This document shows positions 18,539-26,933 of a DNA stretch of 64,000 nt, in pieces. Under the pieces are notes generated by a model that saw only the letters and a program-made list of their open reading frames with translations, made no database searches and was not told the origin of the DNA. The position numbers were made by a program, and so were the translations under genes. This stretch comes from an uncultured Candidatus Nitrosopumilus sp. (GTDB lineage Archaea; Thermoproteota; Nitrososphaeria; Nitrososphaerales; Nitrosopumilaceae): assembly GCA_951812645.1 (NCBI GenBank), contig CATOSM010000002.1, forward strand, positions 98,474 to 162,473. Direction: 5' to 3'. The stretch's first letter is position 1; every line of letters begins with the position of its first letter.

Positions 18539-20338
18539 ATGACATCTCCCCCATTTTTTATTTTATTATTAATTTTTTTATCCATATCCGTTTTAGTATA
18601 TTCCCCTGATGCATATGCGTCAGTTGCAGGTATTGGCAATATTGAAAAGAATATCCGTCTTAATACGGGTGACTTTACCACTGCAAGCTGGAGTGTGGCT
18701 AATACTAATCCATCAAATCCCATCACTGTTGTTTTTTCAGCAAAAGGTGATGGCGCACAATTCGTCACAGCACCGCAAAGCGTAACTATTCCTGGCGGTG
18801 ATATCAAGGATGTAACCTTTAAGATATCAATCCCAAATGACGCATCTGCTGGGACATTTGTCGTAAATGTATATGCAGTGCCTGACGGTTCAGGCCAAAA
18901 CACTGGTGTGCGAAGCACGTTTAATGTTGTAATATCTGATGGAACATCTGACTCTAACTCCCAGTCATCTCAAACCACAACAACGCCCGAGTCCCAGTCT
19001 AATCCAACCAGCCAGACTAGTGCAACTCCAAAAGACAGGGATGCATCCCAGCAGAGTACGACCACTCCAAGGGACTCTGATGATAACACACAACAGACAA
19101 CTACTACGCCTGGCGGAACATCTCAAAGCCAGACTACTAGCACCACTCCAAAAACCACACCAAAGGAGACTCCTGCATCATCATCTCCAACTACATCTGG
19201 TTCTAGCTCCGGTACCAGCTCCAGCTCAGGCAACCGCGGTGGTGGTGGCGGTTCAGCAAGTAACAGCCCTGCTAGTACAGCTGATGCTGTGTATCTCAAG
19301 GAGGTATCATGGGACTGCAAGGCAGGGCTGGTAACTATCATTGCAGGACCAGAAGTTGATGCACTATCAGTAACAGTTAGAACATCTCAAAGCGGCGTGC
19401 AACAGGCAACTTTGTCTGATGAAAAAATACCTGGCTTTAAGAAATTTACCACATCCATGGATAAAAATGAGGACTATATCGGAATAAAACTAATCTCGAT
19501 GTCTGGCAGAGACTCTGCAATTGTAAATGATTCCATAAACATTGATTCCTGTACAGGTTCCAAACAGTACAAGCTACCACAAAAGGATGCAGAGACTATG
19601 GGTACTACAACTAAAGTACCGCCAAAGGATATGACCCCAAGTGAGAATACCAATACAGTAAAGCCAGTAATACCTGCACCATTTGTTGATGTTACAAAGG
19701 ATCCGCAATTCTACATAGACCGATACAACAATGAGGACTCGTACAAAAAGTGGTTCCATGAGAATTACCCCGAATATGATGATATCTACCATGCACTTGG
19801 AATGATAAATCCATCTGATATTCCACAAGACAAAGAGACTATTTCAGACCCTAAACCAACTCCAGAGCCTGTAGAGCCAACATGTGGCAGGGGAACAGTT
19901 ATGATAAACGGCATGTGTCAGGTAGTGTCTGAACCAAAAGACGAGAATGCAGATGGCGGCGGATGTCTCATAGCTACTGCCGCATTTGGAGACGAGCTAG
20001 CACCACAAGTGCAACAGTTACGTGAAATAAGAGACTCACAGTTAATGCAGACATCTTCTGGTGAATCCTTTATGGTTACATTTAATGAAATTTACCATTC
20101 CTTCTCACCTTACATTGCAGACTATCAAAGACAAAACCCTGCATTTAACGAGCTTGTAAAAATTGGCATCACCCCGATGCTATCGACATTGTCTATTATG
20201 GAGCATGCAGACGATGATGCATCAGTGATATCCCTAGGTGTTTTGGTCCTTGCATTAAATGGTGTAATGTATGCAGGCCTGCCAGTCCTTGGCATGTGGT
20301 GTGTTAGATCCTGCAAAAAAAGCAAGTCTGTTTCTTAA
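18539..20338 (+). CDS. Secreted S/T-rich protein with CFI-box type C-terminal domain
   Basis: 599 residues from ATG 18539, which lies 7 bases past the previous stop; the frame is open further upstream, but only this start gives a signal segment (FFILLLIFLSISVLVYS). An Ig-like domain (about 25-135) is followed by a Ser/Thr/Pro/Gln linker of about 100 residues, a second beta domain, and a YNNEDSYKKWFHENYPEYDD block. A Cys pair (CGRGTVMINGMC) comes next, then GGGCLIATAAFGDELAPQV, the CFI-box type C-terminal domain of exported thaumarchaeal proteins, and a hydrophobic terminal helix. Probably a heavily glycosylated cell-envelope protein working with the beta-helix protein. Confidence 0.8.
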   Translation: MTSPPFFILLLIFLSISVLVYSPDAYASVAGIGNIEKNIRLNTGDFTTASWSVANTNPSNPITVVFSAKGDGAQFVTAPQSVTIPGGDIKDVTFKISIPNDASAGTFVVNVYAVPDGSGQNTGVRSTFNVVISDGTSDSNSQSSQTTTTPESQSNPTSQTSATPKDRDASQQSTTTPRDSDDNTQQTTTTPGGTSQSQTTSTTPKTTPKETPASSSPTTSGSSSGTSSSSGNRGGGGGSASNSPASTADAVYLKEVSWDCKAGLVTIIAGPEVDALSVTVRTSQSGVQQATLSDEKIPGFKKFTTSMDKNEDYIGIKLISMSGRDSAIVNDSINIDSCTGSKQYKLPQKDAETMGTTTKVPPKDMTPSENTNTVKPVIPAPFVDVTKDPQFYIDRYNNEDSYKKWFHENYPEYDDIYHALGMINPSDIPQDKETISDPKPTPEPVEPTCGRGTVMINGMCQVVSEPKDENADGGGCLIATAAFGDELAPQVQQLREIRDSQLMQTSSGESFMVTFNEIYHSFSPYIADYQRQNPAFNELVKIGITPMLSTLSIMEHADDDASVISLGVLVLALNGVMYAGLPVLGMWCVRSCKKSKSVS

Positions 20339-20388
20339 ATTATAACTGTAAACTGATGGTCAGATTTAATAGCATGTGATCTCCGCCA

Positions 20389-20543
20389 ATGATGAGCAAG
20401 AAATCCATACAAAGCATGGCCATGATGGGCCACCATTACTATATTGCAGCTAGTAAAACTAGAACAGAGGCTCTCAAAAAATTTACAAATCCTGAGAGTA
20501 TATTTTTTTTCCTTGATGAAAAGTTATATCCATATTATTACGA
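20389..20543 (+). pseudogene. 5' fragment of an unknown gene cut by an IS
   Basis: A frame starting MMSKKSIQSMAMMGHHYYI runs about 51 codons before entering the IS5 left end at 20544. A TTTAAT box about 25 bases upstream suggests a real, leaderless gene. No family recognised. The sequence right of the IS (21416-21586) does not look like its continuation. Confidence 0.45.
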
Positions 20544-21414
20544 ACTCATCCTAAAACCCTCCAATGCATCATGATGCATGCCAAGTAGACAAATCCAAGA
20601 CAGTTGTCACAGTTCCTTTCGTATCTGACTGCTGTTCTGTGAAAACCGCATTTGAGCCATGCAAAGAATCTCTCAACAACAAATCTTGTTTTGCAATGAT
20701 GTCTTTGGTTCCTGTTTTGTGCAACGTTCCTTGAGTTCCTTTTGTATGGAATGCAACAGTCAATCCCATGGGATCTCAGATAGTTTCTAATGTATGCCGC
20801 ATCGTATCCCCTGTCGGCATACACTGAGATGATCTGCCGTATCAAATCATCATCTACAAGTTTTGAGATGTTCTCTAACACATCAATGAATTTCGTACTG
20901 TCATGGACATTTGCAGGACTGTTCTAATTGAGATTGGCAGTCCGTTTGATTCCACTGCAGCGTGAATCTTTGTGCCTAGGATCTTCTTGAACCCGTCATA
21001 TCCTATTTTGTCCCCCCTTTTTTGGCGGCAATTGATGATGAATCAATTGATATTTTTTGCAGGCCAGTCCTTCATTGCTTGTGTGCAGATTTGATTGCAC
21101 ATCCCAAAATCTTTTTCCATATGCCAAACTCCTGCCATTTTCTTAGCCTTGGATTGGCAGTTGAACCATCACCGCATGTTTTTGGCATCTCACCCCATCT
21201 GCATCCGGAAACCAGCACGCAGATGATTCCATTTAAAACCGTTCGGTCATTGCTTCTTGGGCGTCCTGTGGCGGCAGGTTTTGGCAATAATATCTCTATC
21301 ATGTCCCATTGTCTGTCTGTTATCTCGGTGAATTCCATGCACAGTTTGGAAACTAATGGTTCATGGATCCAAATGATCATCAAATATTGTCTAAGGGTTA
21401 GTTTTAAGACGAGT
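20544..21414 (-). mobile_element. Decayed IS5-family element with both ends
   Basis: Left end actcatcctaaaaccctcc; the right end is the imperfect inverse (reverse complement actcgtcttaaaactaaccc). 871 bp. Flanking tetranucleotides (acga and tgat) do not match, so there is no target duplication; either the flanks were rearranged or the original insertion is old. The contents are one transposase gene with lesions, described separately. Confidence 0.85.
20546..21338 (-). pseudogene. IS5-family transposase, broken
   Basis: Reading from ATG 21338: MEFTEITDRQWDMIEILLPKP begins the DUF4096-type first ORF, which ends early at an in-frame TGA (21072) where the intact copy at 42.7 kb reads on. The A6G6 slippage run of the intact copy is conserved near 21017-21028. 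The second ORF has a deletion near 20925 (SPANEHDS reduced to a frameshifted remnant) and then a clean DDE C-half ending MMHWRVLG. It cannot make transposase. Confidence 0.85.
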
Positions 21415-21415
21415 T

Positions 21416-21586
21416 GATTGTACTCCTGCAAATGGCAATCATCCCAATACCCCATATGTGATGATCATAGATGGCATGGAACATGGATTAGAAAGGAGTG
21501 TAAATTCACGTGGACAAGTTGCAGTAAACATTCCTCTCGACGAAAATTCAGATATTGTGGATATCGTTCGAACGTGTCACAGCTAG
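21416..21586 (+). pseudogene. 3' fragment of an unknown, possibly exported protein
   Basis: Directly after the IS right end an open frame reads DCTPANGNHPNTPYVMIIDG, then EHGLERSVNSRGQVAVNIPL and ends at TAG 21584-21586. It has no start of its own. The style (DENSDIVDI near the end) resembles the ends of exported thaumarchaeal proteins, but no family is recognised. Confidence 0.4.
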
Positions 21587-21971
21587 TTTGTTGAGCAGGA
21601 TACTTTATGGCAGTCATATTTGGAGAAAAAGAAAATGAGAACTGGGTACAAGGTTTTACCTGTAATCGCTACCAGCGTATACTCTATTTGGCAACGCATT
21701 CGATCTATCTGTTTAATGTCTGTGAATTTATCATAAACAGTTCTGATAGCGGATGTATGTTTTTTTGGAATATGGATACTGGCATTCACATTACATCTGA
21801 TGTGTGGAAGGAAGGACGTGGAATTGGCTCTTGGACTGGACGGCAGGCGGCATCAAGAGAGGCTCAATTCTCACGGATTCATTATTCCAAAATTATAGTA
21901 AATTTAGTTGAGTAATTCTAGAAAATGTCTGACGAGTGGTGTATTTACCCTCCTAAGATTGGCTGTCTTTT
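21587..21971 (+). other. Stretch without a supported gene
   Basis: Two overlapping open frames on opposite strands (21607-21915 plus, 21583-21789 minus) have no recognisable domain, no credible start region and mixed composition. A TATA-like GTATTTAC near 21936 probably serves the Lys-rich protein at 21972. I see no convincing coding sequence. Confidence 0.35.
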
Positions 21972-22232
21972 ATGGCAACAAAAAAACGTGCTGTCAGACC
22001 AACTGCTAAAAAAACTACAGCTAAAGCAAAAAAGACTGTAAAAAGATCAAAACCAGTCAGTAAGGCAAAGCGTAGAGCAACCCTCGTAGCAAACAAAAGA
22101 AGAAGAGAGGTACTAAAGGCAAATGACAAAATTAAGAGTTTGAAGAAAGCACTAAGGACTGCTGAAAAAGCTGCCAAAAAGAAACAAACAGCCCATCAGC
22201 AAGCCGCTAAACGAGCATCTCAAACTCAGTAA
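21972..22232 (+). CDS. Lysine-rich basic protein, histone H1-like
   Basis: 86 residues, very rich in Lys, Arg and Ala, with KKTTAKAKK-type repeats in the N-terminal half and a Lys/Ala helix in the C-terminal half (KKALRTAEKAAKKKQ). The composition resembles the tails of linker histones and bacterial HU tails, so nucleic-acid binding or nucleoid packing is likely; this is inferred from composition. A strong T-run follows the stop. Confidence 0.7.
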   Translation: MATKKRAVRPTAKKTTAKAKKTVKRSKPVSKAKRRATLVANKRRREVLKANDKIKSLKKALRTAEKAAKKKQTAHQQAAKRASQTQ

Positions 22233-22248
22233 ATCGAGTTTTACCCCC

Positions 22249-22268
22249 TTTTTTTTCTATTTTTATTT
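22249..22268 (+). terminator. T-rich transcription terminator
   Basis: Eight T residues, then CTA and a second T-run, begin 16 bases past the stop of the Lys-rich protein gene. Archaeal RNA polymerase terminates at such T-tracts without a hairpin. Confidence 0.5.
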
Positions 22269-22346
22269 CCGTAACTGATTCAAGCTTTTACGGAATTGAA
22301 TCTAAAAATCTAGCAAAATGTGTTTATTCTGTTTTAATCGTTCATC

Positions 22347-23252
22347 TTAAGGCACTACAGGAATTTGAATAAATGGAGTTCCGCCTTCTCCTACCACCAG
22401 AGGCAATTTACCATCCCACGCTTGTGTTTTAAGCCATTCTAGATAATTTGGATTTTGAGACAATGCCTGATTGATAATCGCGATTGCCTCTGCTTCACCT
22501 TTAGCCTCTGCAATGTTTGCATTTGCAAGGCCTATGGCATTGGCCTCTCGTTGCCTTGCTTCAACCTCGATTCTTCTCAAATCGTTTTCTGCCTTTAGTG
22601 CCTTTTGTTCTGCTTCAACCTTGGATTCTATTGCTCGTGAGAATAACGGTGAAAATTCAAAATCCGTAATTGATATTACTTCTGTTACGACATTAAACTG
22701 ATTCAATCTCTCCCTAATTGATGATTCAATGTCTTGTTTTACAAGTGGTCTTTTAGTGATTAATTCTTCAGCGTTATAATTTGCTGTAACTTGTTTTACA
22801 GTCTCTTCAATAGCTGGTTGAATCACTCTATTTTCATAATCAAGACCCAAATTTTTGTATAATCTGTGAATTTGTTCTTTGTCTGGATGATAGTTTACAG
22901 TCACTGTTGTTTCTACTGTTTGCAAGTCTTTTGATGCACTTCTAGCGTCATTTGCATATTTCAAAGTACGAACTTCAATGTTTACCACCTCATCTTGGAA
23001 AGGAACTACAAAATGCAACCCTTCCTCAAGTGGAGGCTGTGTGAGGTCAACAGCATTCCAATGCAGTAGGACTCCTCTATTTCCAGAATCTACTATTTTT
23101 ATTGAAGCTGTTGCTACTACGCCGACAACGATCAGAACAACAATTGCAATTACTACCCCCTTTGCTGCACCATTGCTTACACTAACTTTAGGCGATTGAT
23201 ACTTTGACAAGGATAACTGGTGTTTGTTCACTCTATTATACCCACACATCAA
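22347..23252 (-). CDS. Prohibitin/SPFH (band 7) domain membrane protein
   Basis: 301 residues with one N-terminal membrane helix (VVIAIVVLIVVGVVATA), a band-7 domain starting VDSGNRGVLLHWNAVD, and a Glu/Ala-rich coiled coil (KVEAEQKALKAENDLRRIEV) before a short C-terminal tail. Prohibitin-like proteins form ring scaffolds in the membrane and modulate membrane proteases and lipid domains. Length and domain order match archaeal prohibitin homologues. ATG at residue 2 is an alternative start. Confidence 0.9.
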   Translation of the reverse strand: MMCGYNRVNKHQLSLSKYQSPKVSVSNGAAKGVVIAIVVLIVVGVVATASIKIVDSGNRGVLLHWNAVDLTQPPLEEGLHFVVPFQDEVVNIEVRTLKYANDARSASKDLQTVETTVTVNYHPDKEQIHRLYKNLGLDYENRVIQPAIEETVKQVTANYNAEELITKRPLVKQDIESSIRERLNQFNVVTEVISITDFEFSPLFSRAIESKVEAEQKALKAENDLRRIEVEARQREANAIGLANANIAEAKGEAEAIAIINQALSQNPNYLEWLKTQAWDGKLPLVVGEGGTPFIQIPVVP

Positions 23253-23437
23253 CCGCTAGTTTATAGGGATGAACAGATCATACATTACGGAATGATTTTT
23301 TGTAATTTGGTTCAATTCAGAACAAAGCATTATCTGTTCATATCGTTGTAAACAGTGTACTCTTGGAATGCAGGTAAAGATGATTTTCAAAAATTACTTT
23401 TTCATGAAAATACTCATCAAAAGCAGGATTCAATCTG

Positions 23438-23656
23438 ATGTTAAATTGTGATAAATGCAACAATCGCAGATTGCCAAAATGGACGAAAACAGAAAACATG
23501 ACGTTTTGGCTTTGTGAAACTTGTAAAAATCATGTTGATCCTGACAATAATGTAATTAAGAAAATTCAAACTCAATACACAATTCAATTTCCTTCTAGAT
23601 TAAAAGGGGATATGCTAGACAAGACTTGGAGAACTGTCAAATCAACTGTATTGTGA
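23438..23656 (+). CDS. Small zinc-ribbon-like protein
   Basis: 72 residues with two CxxC pairs, CDKC at residues 4-7 and CETC near residue 26, which can bind one zinc. The C-terminal half is basic (YTIQFPSRLKGDMLDKTWR). No named family recognised; probably nucleic-acid or protein binding. Confidence 0.6.
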   Translation: MLNCDKCNNRRLPKWTKTENMTFWLCETCKNHVDPDNNVIKKIQTQYTIQFPSRLKGDMLDKTWRTVKSTVL

Positions 23657-23703
23657 AATATGCCATAAACTAAAATTCCCTAGATTCCATAAACAAACTA
23701 AAT

Positions 23704-23898
23704 GTGAGTGCAAAAGCAAACAATACCATGACAGGATGCCTTGGGGATGGGAAAACAATGATTGTTCATCATCTGGACAATATGCAAAAGAAGTGCGATA
23801 TCTATCATGTGGAAAAATCCCAAAAACAGTATTTCACTCCTGATTTGCTGAAAACCGCACTTGATTTGGGATTTAGTCAGTGCACTTGGCGTAATTAA
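23704..23898 (+). CDS. Small protein, unknown
   Basis: 64 residues from GTG 23704. It contains scattered Cys (TGCLGDGK, KKCDIY, SQCTW) and a short helical end. GCLGDGKT resembles a P-loop only superficially. No family recognised. A T8 run follows, which supports a transcription unit. Confidence 0.45.
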   Translation: MSAKANNTMTGCLGDGKTMIVHHLDNMQKKCDIYHVEKSQKQYFTPDLLKTALDLGFSQCTWRN

Positions 23899-23913
23899 AA
23901 AAACAGGATTGCC

Positions 23914-23921
23914 TTTTTTTT
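23914..23921 (+). terminator. T8 transcription terminator
   Basis: A run of eight T residues 16 bases after the stop of the small gene at 23704-23898, in an otherwise mixed stretch. Confidence 0.4.
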
Positions 23922-24024
23922 CTATAATAAAAATCAGATTAATGTTGCCTTCAACAAAACAATTTCTACAATTCTTCTAATTTGCCTCCTTTTTTCTGAT
24001 ATGTGACTAGATGGCGTATATCCT

Positions 24025-24032
24025 GTTTAAAT
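24025..24032 (+). promoter_or_regulatory. TATA box of the Alba gene
   Basis: GTTTAAAT is 30 bases before ATG 24055 and only 21 before the in-frame TTG 24046. The spacing supports a leaderless transcript starting at the ATG. Confidence 0.55.
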
Positions 24033-24054
24033 GAGGCGTTAATCCTTGGTTTGT

Positions 24055-24336
24055 ATGTTTGAAAACCAACATGATACAATCTTCATCGGCAAAAAGCCGT
24101 TAATGTCATACGTTACTTCTGCAATAATTCAATTGTCTTCGTTAAACTCGATAACAATTAAAGCTAGAGGGATGAGTATTGGACTTGCAGTTGACGTCAC
24201 TCAAGTTCTTTTAAAAAAAACAGATGCGTTTGAAGTAGGGTGTGTTAAAATTAATTCTGAGTCACTAGAGTCTCAGGATGGAAGAAAAAGAGATGTTTCT
24301 ACTATTGAAATTCCAATATCAAAGAGAGGAAAATAG
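24055..24336 (+). CDS. alba: Alba DNA/RNA-binding chromatin protein
   Basis: 93-residue Alba-family protein that coats DNA and binds RNA. The N-terminal IFIGKKPLMSYVTSAI holds the conserved lysine (acetylation position in Sulfolobus Alba). The ITIKARGMSIGLAVDV strand-turn-helix and a C-terminal ISKRG complete the fold. Start chosen from promoter spacing. The stop abuts the ATG of a small zinc-finger gene, which is probably cotranscribed. Confidence 0.92.
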   Translation: MFENQHDTIFIGKKPLMSYVTSAIIQLSSLNSITIKARGMSIGLAVDVTQVLLKKTDAFEVGCVKINSESLESQDGRKRDVSTIEIPISKRGK

Positions 24337-24453
24337 ATGAAGTATCATTGCAGACACTGTAGATTTACTTGGGATGGGTTTATTGATACATTTGACAAAG
24401 TCCTGCTACATGAAAAAACCCACGACAGAGGTAAAGCAAATGATAATCTGTAA
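24337..24453 (+). CDS. 38-residue C2H2 zinc-finger microprotein
   Basis: Begins on the base after the alba stop: MKYHCRHCRFTWDGFIDTFD continuing to VLLHEKTHDRG. C-x2-C and H-x3-H pairs about 17 residues apart match a single classical C2H2 finger. Its position right behind alba suggests cotranslation and a DNA-linked role; that is inferred. Confidence 0.6.
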   Translation: MKYHCRHCRFTWDGFIDTFDKVLLHEKTHDRGKANDNL

Positions 24454-24535
24454 CAAGTGCTATAACAGACACCATGATCAGTGTATGGGAAAAGCTGGAA
24501 TGTTTTCTTGTGGCTGTGACTGTTTAAAGAAATGA
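24410..24535 (+). CDS. Cys-rich microprotein
   Basis: 41 residues from ATG 24410, or 31 residues from the internal ATG 24440, which begins MIICNKCYNRHHDQC. Cysteines are arranged CNKC...HH..C...CGCDC, eight potential metal ligands in about 30 residues. It overlaps the end of the zinc-finger ORF in another frame if the first ATG is used, so ATG 24440 is a reasonable alternative. Family unknown. Confidence 0.5.
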   Translation: MKKPTTEVKQMIICNKCYNRHHDQCMGKAGMFSCGCDCLKK

Positions 24536-24546
24536 CTCTTTGAGTA

Positions 24547-24928
24547 TCAAATTGATTCTTGGAGTTTGCATGTATCTGTAAATTGTGCGAACTTGATGAT
24601 TTTTCCTTCTCTAATTTCGTAAACGTGTGAAAAAGGAACACCAAAACCTTTCTTTTTCTTTGATGTGCCTAACATATTTTCCAATAACTGCGGTGTGATC
24701 TTTTGCATCCAAATACGTCTCTGGAATTGCATGGAACCCTTCAAAATTTGATAACACGTTGGCAAAATAATTTCCAAATATTTCATCTAATCCTGCATAT
24801 GTTCCGCCATAAGGCATTCCTTTCAAAGCAGTCCGTTATATTTTCTCATCACATAATTGGTGGATTGTCTTCATGTCTTTACTTTTAAAAGCCAAATAGA
24901 ATTTCTTGATTAATTCCTCACTGGACAT
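24547..24928 (-). pseudogene. SnoaL-like (NTF2-fold) protein, broken
   Basis: From ATG 24928: MSSEELIKKFYLAFKSKDMK and so on to CDEKI, then an in-frame TAA. The same frame continues GMPYGGTYAGLDEIFGNYFA and FHAIPETYLDAKD before a frameshift in the A-rich region near 24650. The other frame then supplies GVPFSHVYEIREGKIIKFAQ and the C-terminus. Together these give a complete SnoaL/ketosteroid-isomerase-like small enzyme with two lesions. Confidence 0.75.
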
Positions 24929-25032
24929 GATGGAACCGCTTTTTTGCATGATTAATTGATTTGACGCCCATTTTGATCTATTTCTGGCATGATCCGTAGC
25001 CGAATCCCTAGTCCTTTTAGCATGATCAAAAA

Positions 25033-26485
25033 TTGAACTCTTCTACTGACTACCTGGACAAGTGGATTCCATTGCACAATAGGCTGTCAATTATGGGATT
25101 TATTGCATCTCCCATTTTGTTTACAATAATTCTTTCTTATCCTATTGATGGATTAGCATCTGAAGCCAAGCTTGTTTTAGGATTATCTGTATGGATGGCA
25201 GTGTGGTGGGCCACTGAAGCCGTTCCGTTTTATGTTACTGCGTCTGTTACCTTGTTTGTACTTCCATTACTTGGTGTGGCAGATCTTGACAAAGTAATTC
25301 CTGCATATGGTGACAAGTTGGCGTCCCTACTTATGGGTGGACTCTTACTTGCAAAGACTAGAAAAAGTGAATCTTCACAAAAGATTTGCGTTAAACACTT
25401 TGAAAACTGTTGAAACAAAACCAAAAAATATTGTTTTAGGATTCATCATTGTTACAGGCTGCATGAGTGCTTGGATCACAAACACTGCCGCCGCCCTTCT
25501 AATTCTCCCGATGGCATTTGCAGTAATCCCTCAAGTCGATGCTGCACAGAAAAAAAGATTTGCAACCTGCTTGATATTATGTGCTGCATATGCTGCAAGT
25601 CTGGGTGGAATGTCTACCTTATTGGAACTGCACCTGATGCACTTTTTGCTTCTCTTGGTGATTCTCTTGCAGGAGTTGAGATAATTTCCTTTGATTGGAT
25701 GCTGGTTGGAATTCCACCCTGTGCTGTTTCCCTTTTAGCATTATGGGTTTACATGACTGCATCTACAAAATTAGATAACAGTAAACCAATACTGAAAAGC
25801 AAAAACATCATTGCTGATGAATTAAGAAATCTTGGGAATCGGAGCAGGAATGAAAAAATTGTTCTAACGATCTTTGCAGCTACTGCTGTTGCTTGGATTG
25901 CTGGAGGTTTGTTTTGGAAAGACTTGGCCCTCTTTGTGGGAGATCACGTGATGGCTTTAATTTCTATTACTGCATTGCTTTTGCTACCCTCAGGCCAAAA
26001 GGGGCAACGATTGCTGTACTTGAGAACTGCAGGCACAATTACGTGGGCGTTTTACTCCTAATAGGGGGCGGCCTGGCTCCAGCCCGTGGGTTTACTGCTA
26101 CCTGACTAGATATGTGGATAGCCGACAAGATGTTGCTTTTAGGAGAACTAGACTACATCTTGACTGCTCTAGTAATTGTTACAATTACAATGCTTACAAG
26201 TGGGTTGATGAGCAATACTGCAGTTGCAGCATCGCTGTTACCGATAATGGCAGTTTTAGGCGCTGCAACAGAATTAGATCCTATTCTCTTAACGGCTCCT
26301 GTGGCTTTTGCTACAAGATATGGCTTTATGATGCCAGTTGGAACCCTCCAAACGCAATTGCTATTGGAAGTGGGCATGTGTCAATCAAACAGATGGTCAG
26401 ATGTGGATTTCCATTTGATCCTGTTTGCATTCCAATGGTCACCGGAATGATTGTATTTTTGATACCACTGGTTTGGGAAATCTGA
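25033..26485 (+). pseudogene. DASS/SLC13-type anion transporter, heavily broken
   Basis: Pieces in several frames reassemble into a sodium/dicarboxylate or sulfate symporter-like membrane protein. They run, in order, from LVLGLSVWMAVWWATEAVPF and PLLGVADLDKVIPAYGDKLA, through MSAWITNTAAALLILPMAFA, LIGTAPDALFASLGDSLAG and WIAGGLFWKDLALFVGDHV, to LIGGGLAPARGF, LTSGLMSNTAVAASLLPI and PPNAIAIGSGHVSIKQM. At least four frameshifts (near 25365, 25620, 25985 and 26345) and one in-frame TGA (26103-26105) separate them. ITNTAAALLILP and SNTAVAASLLP are the family's paired SNT motifs. It cannot produce a full transporter as written. Confidence 0.85.
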
Positions 26486-26513
26486 TAAGTTTTTTAAAAA
26501 TTAAAATAAAAAA

Positions 26514-26825
26514 TTAACTGGTTGGATTCATTGCGGCTGCTCTCTCTTTGAGTTTTCCATCAATTACTGCATTGACATATTCTCCTTGTTGTACAATACA
26601 TTCCACTATGTTGACTGCATACCCATCAAACGTTTCAGCAATACATCCTGCCTCATTATTTGCTATCGCATCCACTCTTTCCACATATTCTTCTGGAGAT
26701 ACATGCCACATTAGATATGCAAACAATAATGCTGCAACTATTAGAATAATCCCTCCTATAGTTAACAAGGATTTTCTGCTTGATGTATCGTTTGCATCAT
26801 TTGGCTGTCTTTTAATTGCCGACAT
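26514..26825 (-). CDS. Small single-pass membrane protein, unknown
   Basis: 103 residues with one helix (LLTIGGIILIVAALLFAYLMW) after a short polar N-terminus, followed by an acidic exported or lumenal domain containing two cysteines (EAGCIAETF; NIVECIVQQ). No family recognised. Confidence 0.6.
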   Translation of the reverse strand: MSAIKRQPNDANDTSSRKSLLTIGGIILIVAALLFAYLMWHVSPEEYVERVDAIANNEAGCIAETFDGYAVNIVECIVQQGEYVNAVIDGKLKERAAAMNPTS

Positions 26826-26933
26826 TATATTATTGCTGCAAAATTAAATAAAAAGAGAATACGTGGTTCTCACCCATGATTACCGTGTCGACAAAATTTT
26901 TGTGGTAACTTTTTGATTAATTGCATGATTTTT

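Noticed and set aside
18939..19341. Long frames on both strands in the S/T-rich linker of the CFI-box protein
   Set aside because: Low-complexity repeats open several frames; only the 18539-20338 frame has a signal peptide and domains.
21607..21915. 102-residue ORF after the IS at 21 kb
   Set aside because: No domain, no credible promoter or start context, and an equally long frame lies opposite; kept only as unexplained sequence.
23710..23780. GCLGDGKT as a P-loop in the 64-residue protein
   Set aside because: The spacing is wrong for Walker A (GxxxxGK[ST]) and no strand or Walker B context exists in so short a protein.
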